The notes below the pieces were generated by a model that saw nothing but the letters and a program-made list of their open reading frames with translations, did not search any database and was not told the DNA's origin. This document shows positions 1 to 8,266 of a stretch of DNA of 64,000 nt, in pieces (the stretch's first letter is position 1; each line of letters starts with the position of its first letter). The stretch comes from Pelagibacterium flavum (GTDB taxonomy: Bacteria > Pseudomonadota > Alphaproteobacteria > Rhizobiales > Devosiaceae): contig NZ_CP107716.1 in assembly GCF_025854335.1 (NCBI RefSeq), forward strand, positions 1,295,001 to 1,359,000, in the 5' to 3' direction. The translations under genes and the position numbers were made by a program.

Positions 1-130
1 TGGCAATCTTCTTGATGCTTCCACCGCCCAGCAGCATGCCCGCAGCGAGGCCTGCGGCGCCTGCACCGGCTGTGCGCTGCATGTTTGGATCGGTCTTGAG
101 GGCCGTTACGATCTTGTCGATGTCGAACAT
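1..130 (-). CDS. DUF533/TerB-like protein, N-terminal fragment cut by the window edge
   Basis: Read leftward from an ATG at 130. The 43 visible residues begin MFDIDKIVTALKTD and continue into a Gly/Ala/Leu-rich stretch (AGLAAGMLLGGG) followed by SIKKIA. This beginning resembles DUF533 proteins, whose C-terminal half is a TerB-like helical domain; that half would lie outside the window. The family has no firm function. Identification rests on a short segment and is tentative. Confidence 0.5.
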   Translation of the reverse strand, partial: MFDIDKIVTALKTDPNMQRTAGAGAAGLAAGMLLGGGSIKKIA

Positions 131-253
131 TGCGTAAAAAGAATCTCCGATATTTTCCTGAAGCACACAAATGGGGATTGCGGGCAAACTGCGCAAGAAA
201 TCTTTCCAATCTTTAAGGAGGCTCCTTATCCTTGCGTCCAAGCGGGTGGAGAA

Positions 254-889
254 TTGGTATTGGAAAAGGTCGACTTCAAAAAGCAGCTCAAATCGCTATA
301 CGGCCCGACAAAGTCGAAAGGTTTCCACGTCGTCGACGTGCCCACCATGCGGTTTCTGATGATCGACGGGCACGGGGATCCCAATGTCGAGCGGTCCTAT
401 CGTGAGGCGGTCGAGACACTCTATGGCGTCGCCTATGCGCTAAAATTCGCCTCCAAGGCCCAATTGAACAGGGATTACACCGTCCCGCCGCTCGAAGGGC
501 TGTGGTGGGCAAAGAATATGCGGAGTTTTGTTGCCCGTGAGAAGGACAAATGGGACTGGACGATGATGATCATGGTGCCAGACTGGATCGGTCCGGCGAT
601 GATTGCGTCAACCATCGAGGCGGTCCGCAAAAAGAAGCAACCGCCGGCGTTGGATCTGTTGCGGGTCGAGGCGCTGGAGGAAGGCAGGGCCGTGCAGGTG
701 CTTCACATCGGCTCGTATGATGAGGAAGGGCCCGTTCTGGCCCGGATGCACGATCACTATCTGCCCGAAAATGGATGGGTGCCCACCGGCAAACATCACG
801 AAATCTATCTTGGCGATCCGCGCAAGACAGCGCCTGAAAAACTCAAAACGGTCTTGCGGCAACCGGTAAAGGAAAGGCCGGAGCGCTAG
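254..889 (+). CDS. GyrI-like domain protein
   Basis: A 211-residue protein of the GyrI-like (SOUL/AraC-effector-like) small-molecule-binding fold. It starts with a Lys-rich segment containing SLYGP, then shows the family pattern FLMIDGHGDPN, a Trp-rich pocket region (PPLEGLWWAKN, DKWDWTMMIMVPDW) and the C-terminal HEIYLGDPRKTAPEKLKTVLR. Stand-alone proteins of this type are thought to bind cyclic amines or toxic amphiphiles in the cytoplasm; the ligand here is unknown. The start is a TTG at 254 with GGAG just upstream; a second TTG at 260 is an alternative. No DNA-binding domain is fused. A hairpin overlaps its stop codon. Confidence 0.85.
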   Translation: MVLEKVDFKKQLKSLYGPTKSKGFHVVDVPTMRFLMIDGHGDPNVERSYREAVETLYGVAYALKFASKAQLNRDYTVPPLEGLWWAKNMRSFVAREKDKWDWTMMIMVPDWIGPAMIASTIEAVRKKKQPPALDLLRVEALEEGRAVQVLHIGSYDEEGPVLARMHDHYLPENGWVPTGKHHEIYLGDPRKTAPEKLKTVLRQPVKERPER

Positions 890-900
890 CCCCGGCCTTT
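873..900. terminator. Bidirectional hairpin between convergent genes
   Basis: AAAGGCCGG (873-881) pairs perfectly with CCGGCCTTT (892-900) around a 10-nt loop that contains the TAG stop of the GyrI-like gene. Its A-rich and T-rich flanks allow termination of both this gene and the convergent OmpA-family gene ending at 927. Confidence 0.7.
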
Positions 901-926
901 GGTCTTTGTGCGTTGTACGTCCGTAT

Positions 927-3272
927 TTATCCGGCGGCGCCGTTCATCGGGGTGATGAGCGGGGTGATGCGGCGGATCGTGACGCGGCGGTTGGTGCGTT
1001 CAGCGGCCTGCGTGTTGACCTTGAGATAGCGCTCGCCATAGCCCTGCGTCGCAAGGTTTTCGGCGGGGACGCCATAAACGCGGGTCAGTGCGTAGGCAAC
1101 AGCTTCGGCACGACGGTCGGACAGGGCCAGATTGGAGATGTCCGATCCCACGGCGTCAGTATGGCCCTCGATGAGGAAGGTCTCCGCCGGATTGTCCCGG
1201 ATCAGCGCAAGCATGGCGTTGGCCGTCGCCGAGAGCGTACCGATCTCGCTTTGCGAGATGTTGGCGCTGCCCGTTTCGAAGGTCAGGTCGGCGATCTCAA
1301 GACGGCGAACCATGTCGCGCAGACGGGACGAGCGTTTGACTTCGTCGATCGTGTAGTAGCGCTGAATGGTTTCCACCGGCGGCTGGTCCAGGAAGGTTGC
1401 GACCTGCTGTTCATTGGCGACCGACGCGTTAAGGACATATTCGCTGGGCGGAATATTGAGCACCAGCGGCGGGAGTTGGCGGCCCGGATCGATCCAGCGG
1501 CCCTGATCGTCATAGCGGCGATAGCTGGGATCGACGTAAACGAGCAGGATTTCACGCCCGTCCGGCTCGATCCGCGAGCGGCGGATAACGTCACCGTACC
1601 GATCGCGGATCGTCACGATGCGGCTGCCATCGGCGCGCAGGATGGTTTCGCGGGTGCGCCCATCCGACAGGTTCTCGACGTAATACTGCTGATCGTCGGG
1701 ATAGACGATACGTGGGGTATCGGGAGTGTTGATGAACTGGTTGGCGCCGATCGCAAAGATCGTGGCCAGGCCGATGGTGGCGATGATTTCTGCGTTGGAG
1801 GGACCTTCGCGGACCGGACCGACGAGAACGCCGCCCTGTTGGTTGGCTTGCTGCTGGCCCGAACGTTCCTGAAGGGTCGCCGCAGACGATGCCGATGCAG
1901 CCTCCTCGATCTCCTGGATCGAGACTTCCTGACGGTCCTGGCCCTCCTCGGTTTCAATCGACGGAATTTCGGTCACATCGATCTGTTCGGGGGCAGGGGC
2001 GGGTTCTGTGGCGGGCTCGCCCTGAGCTTCCGCCTCAGCTTCAACCTCAGCCTCAGCCTCAGCCTCAGCCTCAGCCTCAGCTTCAACCTCAGCGCCGGCT
2101 TCGCCTTCCGGCTGGGCGGCAGCGTCGTCCTGTTCTTCTTCCATTACACCCGAAGCTGCGTCTTTCTGGCTGTCGAGAAGCGGAGCAACTTCGCTTTCAC
2201 TGGTGCCTTCAGGAACGATTTCGCCCTGAACGTCACCTTCGAGAAGGATGCTGTCGTCCATTTCCAGGGCCGGCGCTTCATCCTCTGGCGCGGCTTCCTC
2301 GACCGGCGCCTCGCCTTCCTCGGTGGCAGGAGCTTCAGCCATGCCATCGAGCTCCGCCTCGACATCGATAATATCGAGTTCGATATCAAAGCCCGCCAGG
2401 CAGGCGTCGAGATCGGTTTGGCCAAGGGCCTCACAGATGCCCTGAAGCTCGGCTTCGGCATCGATCACAGCCTGGGCCGCGGCACTCGTATCGCCACCAG
2501 CGGCAACGACCGCTTCGAATTCGGCAACTGCAGCTTCATAGGCGGCTACCGCATCGAGCAGGGAGGCGGGAGCTGAGGATTCTGCATCGGCCGCAGGTTG
2601 TTCGACGGGGGCGGCGGTTTCATCTGCCGGAGTTTCGGAGGCAGGTTCGGCATCTTCCATAGTTTCTGGAGCGGGAGCTGGGGCGGGCTCTTCAACCGGA
2701 GCAGGTTCAGGCTCAGGGGTAGGCTCTTCCGCCGGGGCGGGCGCTGCCTCCTCAACCGGCGCTGCCTCTTGTTCTGGTTCTGGCGCTGCTTCCTCGAGCG
2801 GAGCAGGTTCTTCAGCAGGCGCTGGAGCAGGCTCTTCCGCCTCTACGGGAGCAGGTTCTTCGGCAGGGGCGGCTTGGGGGGCCTCCGCTTCTGGTTCAAC
2901 AGCTGCTTCGCCTTCAGCTTCAACCGACATTTCGGCTTCCGGTGCCGGGGCAACGGGAGCTATCTCACCACCCTCGAACATGGCGATGCAGGCGTCGATA
3001 TCGGGTTGTCCGATGGCGGCACACAGGGCACCGAGTTCATCGCGCGCAGCGGCCAGGGTCTCCTGGGCAGCAGCTACGTCGCCACCGCCAGCCTCGGCTG
3101 CTTCCACAGCGGCCTGAGCTTCGAGATAGGTTTGAATGGCGCCGGCCAGAGCAGGGGGCGCGGCTTGGGCGACCGTGAATGAGGCATTGCCGCTTTGCGC
3201 AAAAAGAGGCGCCACGGGGGTACCGAGCATGAGCATGGCGGTACTGGTCAAGAGCAATTGTTTGAGCTTCAT
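927..3272 (-). CDS. OmpA-family outer-membrane protein with Ala/Glu/Pro-rich linkers
   Basis: A 781-residue envelope protein. The ATG at 3272 follows AGAGGAG and opens a Sec signal peptide (MKLKQLLLTSTAMLMLGT..LFA). The mature part has a helical module of about 65 residues ending in GALCAAIGQPDIDACIAMF. A second copy (GICEALGQTDLDACLAGF) is separated from it by a long Pro-Ala-Glu repeat region. Another Glu/Ala tract, a hydrophobic segment (IIATIGLATIFAIGA) and a YxDP-type region follow. The C-terminal OmpA peptidoglycan-binding domain contains IEGHTDAVGSD and the RRAEAVAYAL helix. The OmpA domain should anchor the protein to peptidoglycan; the role of the acidic linkers is unknown. It is longer than typical OmpA-like lipoproteins because of the low-complexity DNA. 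Confidence 0.85.
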   Translation of the reverse strand: MKLKQLLLTSTAMLMLGTPVAPLFAQSGNASFTVAQAAPPALAGAIQTYLEAQAAVEAAEAGGGDVAAAQETLAAARDELGALCAAIGQPDIDACIAMFEGGEIAPVAPAPEAEMSVEAEGEAAVEPEAEAPQAAPAEEPAPVEAEEPAPAPAEEPAPLEEAAPEPEQEAAPVEEAAPAPAEEPTPEPEPAPVEEPAPAPAPETMEDAEPASETPADETAAPVEQPAADAESSAPASLLDAVAAYEAAVAEFEAVVAAGGDTSAAAQAVIDAEAELQGICEALGQTDLDACLAGFDIELDIIDVEAELDGMAEAPATEEGEAPVEEAAPEDEAPALEMDDSILLEGDVQGEIVPEGTSESEVAPLLDSQKDAASGVMEEEQDDAAAQPEGEAGAEVEAEAEAEAEAEAEVEAEAEAQGEPATEPAPAPEQIDVTEIPSIETEEGQDRQEVSIQEIEEAASASSAATLQERSGQQQANQQGGVLVGPVREGPSNAEIIATIGLATIFAIGANQFINTPDTPRIVYPDDQQYYVENLSDGRTRETILRADGSRIVTIRDRYGDVIRRSRIEPDGREILLVYVDPSYRRYDDQGRWIDPGRQLPPLVLNIPPSEYVLNASVANEQQVATFLDQPPVETIQRYYTIDEVKRSSRLRDMVRRLEIADLTFETGSANISQSEIGTLSATANAMLALIRDNPAETFLIEGHTDAVGSDISNLALSDRRAEAVAYALTRVYGVPAENLATQGYGERYLKVNTQAAERTNRRVTIRRITPLITPMNGAAG
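2045..2080. repeat. Hexanucleotide microsatellite, 6 x CCTCAG
   Basis: Six uninterrupted CCTCAG units encode an alternating Ala-Glu run in the OmpA-family protein on the minus strand; degenerate copies flank it. Unit changes would alter linker length without shifting frame. Confidence 0.9.
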
Positions 3273-3374
3273 GGGATTTTCTCCTCTGCCCCCCGGCAAA
3301 TGATGTGGCCGCGCAAAGCGGTCACATGAAAGGGATGGATAACATTGTCAAAATGACGCCAAGCTGAACGAAAG

Positions 3375-3401
3375 CGGGGCGTAGACGGAATGACACGCCC
3401 C
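3375..3401 (-). terminator. GC-rich hairpin downstream of the small Pro-rich membrane protein
   Basis: CGGGGCGT (3375-3382) pairs with ACGCCCCG (3394-3401) around a 11-nt loop, 13 nt past the stop of the leftward gene at 3415. The leftward tail (CTTTCG) is only weakly T-rich, so it may be an imperfect terminator. Confidence 0.45.
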
Positions 3402-3414
3402 GCATCCAAAAAAG

Positions 3415-3780
3415 TTATTGCGCGGGGGCCGCCTCGACGGGAGCCGCCTCTGCAGGAGCCGTTTCAGCTTCAGCGGGAGCCGTTTCCACCGGGGCCGCCG
3501 CCTCAGGCGCCGCTTCGACGGTCGGAGCCGGTTCGGTCACCGGGGCAGTTTCGGTCATTGGGGCGGGCTCGGTCGTCGGAGGCGTTGTTTCAACGGCCGT
3601 GGGTACCGTATCCACAGGGGCCGGTTCGCCGCCGCTCAGGGCAATAAAGCCAATAATCAGCACCGCGAGAACAAGCACGCCGCCGATCCACCAGCCGGCG
3701 CTCCCGCCGGAATTGACTGCATAGACGCGCTCGCGCTCGGTGCGATTGCGATCCGTGTAGTCGCGATCAATATCAGCCAT
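3415..3780 (-). CDS. Single-pass membrane protein with Ala/Pro/Glu-rich periplasmic tail
   Basis: 121 residues: a charged cytoplasmic N-terminus (DRDYTDRNRTERERV), one membrane helix at about residues 29-49 (GWWIGGVLVLAVLIIGFIAL), then an 70-residue tail made almost only of Ala, Pro, Glu, Thr and Val. No cysteine or catalytic motif is visible. The composition resembles the linkers of the adjacent OmpA-family protein, so the two may have exchanged repeat DNA or both occupy the periplasm. Function unknown; it looks like a genuine gene because reading frame, start and membrane helix are coherent. Confidence 0.7.
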   Translation of the reverse strand: MADIDRDYTDRNRTERERVYAVNSGGSAGWWIGGVLVLAVLIIGFIALSGGEPAPVDTVPTAVETTPPTTEPAPMTETAPVTEPAPTVEAAPEAAAPVETAPAEAETAPAEAAPVEAAPAQ

Positions 3781-3971
3781 TTTCAGTCTCCATTCTGTTA
3801 CACATCGGCGAGCGGACGTCCGCCAGTCGGTGTCAGGTGTCGAGCGCGCGCCGCGTGCGACACCGTGAAAGGGCGGTGCGATGCCGCATCGATAGCGCGC
3901 GCTCGAGATGTCACAAAAACGCGATCAACCCGTTTGGGTTCCGCGCCAGGTTTCGGATAGGGTGGCAGCAC

Positions 3972-4415
3972 ATGAGAAAAACAGGTGCTGGCATGCAGCA
4001 ATGGAGCGAGACACTGGAAATCACCACGCGCGGACAGGGGCTTTACGAGTTCACGCCCGAGCTGGGGCGCTTTATGGCCTCGAGCCGTATTCGCGATGGC
4101 CTTCTGACAATCTATTGTCGGCACACATCCTGTTCTCTTCTCATCCAGGAAAATGCCGATCCCGACGTTCAGGCTGACCTAAAGACTTTCTTTTCCCGCT
4201 TGGTGCCGCGCAACATGGACTGGATCACCCATACCACCGAAGGGCCCGACGATATGCCCGCTCATATCAAGGCGGCGCTGACTCAGACCTCGGTTTGCAT
4301 TCCGGTCAATGATGGCCGTCCGGCGTTGGGGACGTGGCAGGGTTTGTATCTTTTTGAGCATCGTGACGCGCCACATCGGCGCCAGGTCGTTCTCCACGTT
4401 CTGGGTGAGGAGTAA
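3972..4415 (+). CDS. yjbQ: YjbQ/UPF0047 family protein
   Basis: 147 residues covering the entire compact YjbQ fold. Family hallmarks seen are FTPELGRFM, the metal-site segment YCRHTSCSLLIQENADPDV, DWITHTTEGPDDMPAHIKAAL and the C-terminal GTWQGLYLFEHRD. E. coli YjbQ has weak thiamine-phosphate synthase activity, hence the name secondary thiamine-phosphate synthase enzyme; the physiological role is unsettled. The ATG at 3972 is used; another at 3993 (MQQWSET) matches the conserved start equally well. It stands alone between a leftward and a rightward gene. Confidence 0.9.
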   Translation: MRKTGAGMQQWSETLEITTRGQGLYEFTPELGRFMASSRIRDGLLTIYCRHTSCSLLIQENADPDVQADLKTFFSRLVPRNMDWITHTTEGPDDMPAHIKAALTQTSVCIPVNDGRPALGTWQGLYLFEHRDAPHRRQVVLHVLGEE

Positions 4416-4542
4416 CCCGGGGGGCCTCGACAGAGAGCAATAAGTGCTCGATATTCCCGGGATCACCCGCCTGTAAAAGAGTCGGGCTTTCGTTATTCTT
4501 ACGCAGGGCGCACGACTTCCCCGCGCTCAGGAACAGATTTCC

Positions 4543-5370
4543 GTGTCCGAACTCATCACCCAATTTCTTCCCTTTGCCATCGGTCTGGCGCTGACCGGGG
4601 CCCTGTCCGGCGTCATGGCCGGCCTGCTCGGCATCGGAGGCGGGATCATCATGGTTCCCGCCATGGTCTTTGCCTATCAACTGCTGGGCTACAATCCCGA
4701 AATCATCATGCATGTGGCCGTCGGCACCTCGCTTGCAGTCATTATTCCCACCGGTTTGCGCAGTGCGCGCGCCCATGACAAGCGGGGCGCTGTGGACCAC
4801 AAGGTCGTCAAACTCTGGGCGCCCTGGATTGTTGGTGCGTCGCTGCTGGGCGGGCTGATGGCGGGGCTGTACAGTGCCGCCGCGCTCAAGATCATCTTCG
4901 GTGTGATGGCGCTGTTCATTGCCCTCAACATGGCGCTTCCGGTTCAACGCCGGATGATGGAGGCGCTGGCCGGGGTGCCGATGGTCAACCGCATTTCAGC
5001 GGCGGTGATCGGCTATGTCTCGGCACTCATGGGCATTGGCGGCGGATCGCTGACCGTACCGACGCTGGCCGCTTTCGGAGTGTCAATTCATACTGCCGTG
5101 GGAACCAGCTCGGCGCTGGGTGTTCTGCTCGCCGTTCCTGCGGTTGTCGGGTTCGTTATCTCGGGGTGGAGTGCCGTGGGAGCGCCGCCGTTGAGCATCG
5201 GCTTCATCAACATCCCCTCATTTGTGCTCATCGGCGGCCTTGCGACGCTGACCGCGCCCATTGGCGTGGCGCTGGCTCACAAACTCGACGCCAGGCTACT
5301 CAAGATCGTGTTCGCGATCTTTCTCATTGTCGTGGGCGCCCGAATGATCCTGCAGGCGGTCGGCATATAA
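4543..5370 (+). CDS. Sulfite exporter TauE/SafE family membrane protein
   Basis: 275 residues, about eight membrane helices, starting at a GTG. The two-fold repeat typical of the family is plain: GLLGIGGGIIMVPAM near residue 30 and ALMGIGGGSLTVPTL near residue 165. TauE/SafE proteins export sulfite, sulfoacetate or related organosulfur anions across the inner membrane; the substrate here cannot be read from sequence. Divergent from yjbQ in function but on the same strand, with 127 bp between them. Confidence 0.9.
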   Translation: MSELITQFLPFAIGLALTGALSGVMAGLLGIGGGIIMVPAMVFAYQLLGYNPEIIMHVAVGTSLAVIIPTGLRSARAHDKRGAVDHKVVKLWAPWIVGASLLGGLMAGLYSAAALKIIFGVMALFIALNMALPVQRRMMEALAGVPMVNRISAAVIGYVSALMGIGGGSLTVPTLAAFGVSIHTAVGTSSALGVLLAVPAVVGFVISGWSAVGAPPLSIGFINIPSFVLIGGLATLTAPIGVALAHKLDARLLKIVFAIFLIVVGARMILQAVGI

Positions 5371-5398
5371 AAAAGGCCAGATCCTGTGAGACCCGGCC
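5369..5398 (-). terminator. Rho-independent terminator of the SIMPL-domain gene
   Basis: Reading leftward, GGCCGGGTC (5398-5390) pairs with GATCTGGCC (5383-5375), 9 bp with two G-U pairs and a 6-nt loop, followed by six Ts (5374-5369). It lies 20 nt past the stop of the leftward gene and abuts the stop of the TauE gene. Confidence 0.85.
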
Positions 5399-5417
5399 CT
5401 CCTGAGGTGACGTTCGA

Positions 5418-6137
5418 CTAGTCGCGATCGTCCTCGATTTCCCACGCGATGGTTGCGGTGATCGAATAGGACATTTCGCCCGCTTCCACGGGGACCGAAG
5501 CGTCGGCCGCCATTTCCATGGCCTGGGCGCGGTACATGGGCATGGGCGGTTGCTGCATGTCGACTTCCTGAATCGACTCGATCGAACCCAGACGCAACCC
5601 GGCAGCGCCGGCATAGGTCTCGGCCTTGGCCAAGGCATCGGCGAAGGCAAGCTTGCGGGCTTCTTCTTCGAGCTTGGTGACATCGTCAACGGCGAAAACG
5701 ATGCCGTTGATGGTGTTGGCGCCGACGGTCACTGCCTGATCGAGCACGGAGCCGAGCGCTTCGAGGTCGCGGACCACAATGGTGACGGTGTTGGACACCT
5801 GATAGCCCTGAATTTCCGGCGGGAGGCTGTAGCCATTGTCGTCCCGACGGTCCGAATAGACATATTGTGGGCTGACACTGAAATCCGATGTCTGGATGTC
5901 GCGGCCTTCGAGTCCGGCCTCGCGCAGTGCGGCGACCAAATCGGCCATGGCGGCCGAATTGGCGTCGAGCGCTTCGCGCGCCGTCTCGGCCTGCGTGGTT
6001 ACACCGGTATTGATGGTGGCCATGTCCGGCGCGGCACGCACAGTGCCCGTTCCACTCAGGGTCATGGTGTCGGCAAGTGCCGGGCTGGCTATCAGGGCGG
6101 CCATCGCGATGGGTGCGAGCGTCAGGGGAATGCGCAT
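5418..6137 (-). CDS. SIMPL domain (DUF541) periplasmic protein
   Basis: 239 residues with a clear signal peptide (MRIPLTLAPIAMAALIASPALA). The mature part fits DUF541/SIMPL: it opens with LSGTGTVRAAPDMATINTGV, continues with SAAMADLVAALREAGLEGRDIQTSDFSVSPQY and ends in the strand ISYSIT-like segment MSYSITATIAWEIE. Family members (BP26, YggE) are periplasmic or surface proteins linked to oxidative stress; BP26 forms ring-shaped oligomers. The start at 6137 is preferred over upstream codons because AGGAGA lies 8 nt before it and the signal peptide begins there. Confidence 0.92.
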   Translation of the reverse strand: MRIPLTLAPIAMAALIASPALADTMTLSGTGTVRAAPDMATINTGVTTQAETAREALDANSAAMADLVAALREAGLEGRDIQTSDFSVSPQYVYSDRRDDNGYSLPPEIQGYQVSNTVTIVVRDLEALGSVLDQAVTVGANTINGIVFAVDDVTKLEEEARKLAFADALAKAETYAGAAGLRLGSIESIQEVDMQQPPMPMYRAQAMEMAADASVPVEAGEMSYSITATIAWEIEDDRD

Positions 6138-6316
6138 GAATTGTCTCCTGGAATTCTCAATTGCTGGAAATTGGTTGTGCCCCTCGCAGAACAATCAAGT
6201 TTTCCTAATGCATTGAGACGGATTTGCGGCAGCCGGGCCGACCGCTGGAAAAAACGGTAAACAGACGCAAAACCCCATGGACCTCAACGCCCTGACCCGC
6301 TAGGAGAACGAAGCGT

Positions 6317-6393
6317 GGGCCTGTAGCTCAACTGGTTAGAGCCGACCGCTCATAACGGTCTGGTTGGGGGTTCGAGTCCCTCCGGGCCCACCA
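6317..6393 (+). tRNA. tRNA with CAU anticodon, probably tRNA-Ile2 (lysidine-modified)
   Basis: A full cloverleaf of 77 nt including the encoded CCA end. Acceptor stem is GGGCCTG/CGGGCCC, D-arm GCTC/GAGC, anticodon stem GACCG/CGGTC with loop CTCATAA, and T-arm GGGGG/CCCTC-type with TTCGAGT. The anticodon CAU is shared by initiator Met, elongator Met and Ile2. Absence of the initiator features and the C4-G69, C5-G68 acceptor pairs known to favour TilS in E. coli point to tRNA-Ile2, with elongator Met as the alternative. The accessory island begins right behind it. Confidence 0.9.
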
Positions 6394-6400
6394 AGAAATC

Positions 6401-6438
6401 CGGGCGTTTCCGAGAGATCGGAGGCGCCCGTTTCCTTT
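6401..6438 (+). terminator. Terminator hairpin behind the tRNA
   Basis: A 13-bp stem (6401-6413 with 6418-6430, two G-U pairs) closes a GAGA tetraloop and is followed by TTTCCTTT. It starts 8 nt after the CCA end of the tRNA. Confidence 0.85.
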
Positions 6439-6633
6439 AGGGAACCCATTACGGAACCCTCTACCCCAGCGGCCCTTTTTCACGGGCCGCCGAAGCGACC
6501 CCATCTCACGTCCGCGCTGTCTCTTCTTTTTTACAATTTTTTGTCAAAAAGGATTGTGGTTGCAATCATTTATCACAGGCGACACACTGTCTTTGAGCTT
6601 AGCGCCATCGGGCGCATGAGACGGAGATAAGCG

Positions 6634-7428
6634 ATGACTCAAACCACTACGGCATATTTGCCAGCTGTCCCCAGCACTATCTGGACGCGCTACGGTGCCA
6701 TATACAAAGCGCGAGCCACAGACGCGTTTTGGCGCCTGTATCGTATCGGCAAAGAAGACCTGCGCAGCGTTGGCATCCGCTGCACCATGGAGGGGCGCGA
6801 CTGGATGGCGACCTACTCTCCAGGGGTGGCATCGCCGGATCAGATCGAGCGTGTGCTGGTCCGCCTAGATGATGCCGCGATGATGAATGATGCGGCCATC
6901 CAGCGGGAGCGGGAGGCGCGCAAAGAAGAGAAACGGCGCAAGGCTGAGGCGGAAGAGCGCGAGCAGCAAGAATGGATTGCGTCACATGTCGATGAGACAC
7001 GCCAGCTGCAGGCTCAAGCGGCGTCGCTTCTGAAGACATATAAAGCAGCGTGTTCGAAAGCTGAGGAATGGCCGGACTTGATCGGCCGGTTTCCACTTGG
7101 GCGCGGCGCATATTGGCGGCTCTGGGATCTGGTCCGCGCCACCAATAAGAAGATCGCGAAATTCGAGCGTGGCGAGGGCTTCAAGCGCAAGCGGTCGCCC
7201 TATGCCAATTGGCCAGCTGACGTGATCGCAAAGGGCCTGCGCACTCTGACAGCGGCTGACAGCGATCATGCCGAACTGGCAAACGACATCGGCTGGTCCG
7301 CAACGGACAGCTCGGTGGGGCACTACTGCACAGCATTGCTCGAAACCGATTATGAAACTGCGGTTGAGCGTGCCCGCCACTTCATCGGGACGTATGAGAA
7401 ACAGCTCAAGATGGCGGGGGTGTTGTGA
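6634..7428 (+). CDS. Unrecognised protein with central coiled coil (first gene of AAA+ cassette)
   Basis: 264 residues. Residues about 1-85 are a mixed globular region (WTRYGAIYKARATDAFWRLYRIG). Residues about 88-135 form a highly charged Glu/Arg/Lys coiled coil. The rest is helical and basic (FERGEGFKRKRSPY, then GYCTALLETDYETA-like helices). No catalytic motif, signal peptide or membrane helix is seen and I recognise no family. ATG 6634 follows ACGGAGATAAG. The next gene starts on the base of its stop codon, so this heads a tightly packed operon running to about 10.9 kb. Confidence 0.7.
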   Translation: MTQTTTAYLPAVPSTIWTRYGAIYKARATDAFWRLYRIGKEDLRSVGIRCTMEGRDWMATYSPGVASPDQIERVLVRLDDAAMMNDAAIQREREARKEEKRRKAEAEEREQQEWIASHVDETRQLQAQAASLLKTYKAACSKAEEWPDLIGRFPLGRGAYWRLWDLVRATNKKIAKFERGEGFKRKRSPYANWPADVIAKGLRTLTAADSDHAELANDIGWSATDSSVGHYCTALLETDYETAVERARHFIGTYEKQLKMAGVL

Positions 7429-7679
7429 TGCGCGAATCTCTTGAGATTATCCGCGATCGCCTCGACGGCACTGGTCGCAAGCGTCTGGCAATGGTCATCG
7501 ATCATGAAGCCAATGGCGCCTGCCGCGTTCGCGATCATGAGAGCCTCGATGATCTGGTTGTCGTCGAATATCTGTCGCAGTGGGATCCGTCCAAAGTGGC
7601 AATGACGAGCTATCTCTCCCGATCGAATGGTGGCTGGGTCAGTCTGGAGGCCCAGACGGAAAAGCGTGTAAGCCCGTGA
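7428..7679 (+). CDS. Small unknown protein
   Basis: 83 residues, MRESLEIIRDRLDGTGRKRLAMVIDHEANGA..., predicted soluble alpha/beta. Its ATG (7428) overlaps the preceding TGA by one base, suggesting translational coupling; a GTG one codon earlier is also possible. No family recognised. It is kept because spacing and composition match its neighbours. Confidence 0.55.
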   Translation: MRESLEIIRDRLDGTGRKRLAMVIDHEANGACRVRDHESLDDLVVVEYLSQWDPSKVAMTSYLSRSNGGWVSLEAQTEKRVSP

Positions 7680-7728
7680 CCCATTTAGCACTCTGCTGTA
7701 TCGTGAACCCGATTCAGCAGAGGCGCCC

Positions 7729-8079
7729 ATGTCATTTTCAGACCTGCCGCACGGCAACAGTGACCACGACGATCCGGATGCCGGCATGAGCTTTCGTGCC
7801 CGCGTCGCGCTCATCTTTCCCGATGCCGCATCGTCCCGTTTGGCCCGTATAGGCGGCGTAAATGGCCGCACCGCGCAGAAATGGCTGGCCGAAGAGGCAC
7901 CGGTGCCGCAAGACGTTCTGGATTACGTCGAACAGCAATACGCCCGCGTCCATTCCGTGCGCTTAAAAACCTTGGAAGACGCCGTCGAGAAGGCCTCTGT
8001 AGATGGCGTAGACAGTGAAGTCATTGCCGCGCATTTGTCGCTGCTTTACGCACAGCTCACGGGTCAGAAAATCCGATAA
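7729..8079 (+). CDS. Small putative HTH protein
   Basis: 116 residues. The middle (SSRLARIGGVNGRTAQKWL) fits a helix-turn-helix, with RIGGVNGRTAQKW as turn and recognition helix, followed by AEEAPVPQDVLDYVEQQYARV as in small phage-type Cro/YdaS-like regulators. A helical tail follows. It may regulate the surrounding cassette. ATG 7729 lies downstream of CAGAGGCGCCC. No exact family assigned. Confidence 0.6.
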   Translation: MSFSDLPHGNSDHDDPDAGMSFRARVALIFPDAASSRLARIGGVNGRTAQKWLAEEAPVPQDVLDYVEQQYARVHSVRLKTLEDAVEKASVDGVDSEVIAAHLSLLYAQLTGQKIR

Positions 8080-8266
8080 TGGATTTACCACCGCCATAAC
8101 GGTTTTTCCACGCCGAGAAATTCGCTAATCCGCATTAACTAAACGTACCCCAATACCGCGGTTTCGACTGGTAATCCTTGTCGGCCTGTGCTTGTCTGCA
8201 GGCTCCCAAATCTAAAAGCACTCCTTACGCCATTTGGGCGAGAGGACTGCGCCATGAGGGCCAGAC

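Noticed and set aside
906..2576. Long open frame on the plus strand opposite the OmpA gene
   Set aside because: Product is Arg/Gly/Leu-rich without domains; it is the antisense of a GC-rich low-complexity gene with signal peptide and OmpA domain on the other strand.
6317..6393. Calling the tRNA initiator tRNA-Met
   Set aside because: The acceptor stem starts with a paired G1-C72 and lacks the unpaired 1-72 end and three G-C pairs in the anticodon stem of initiators.
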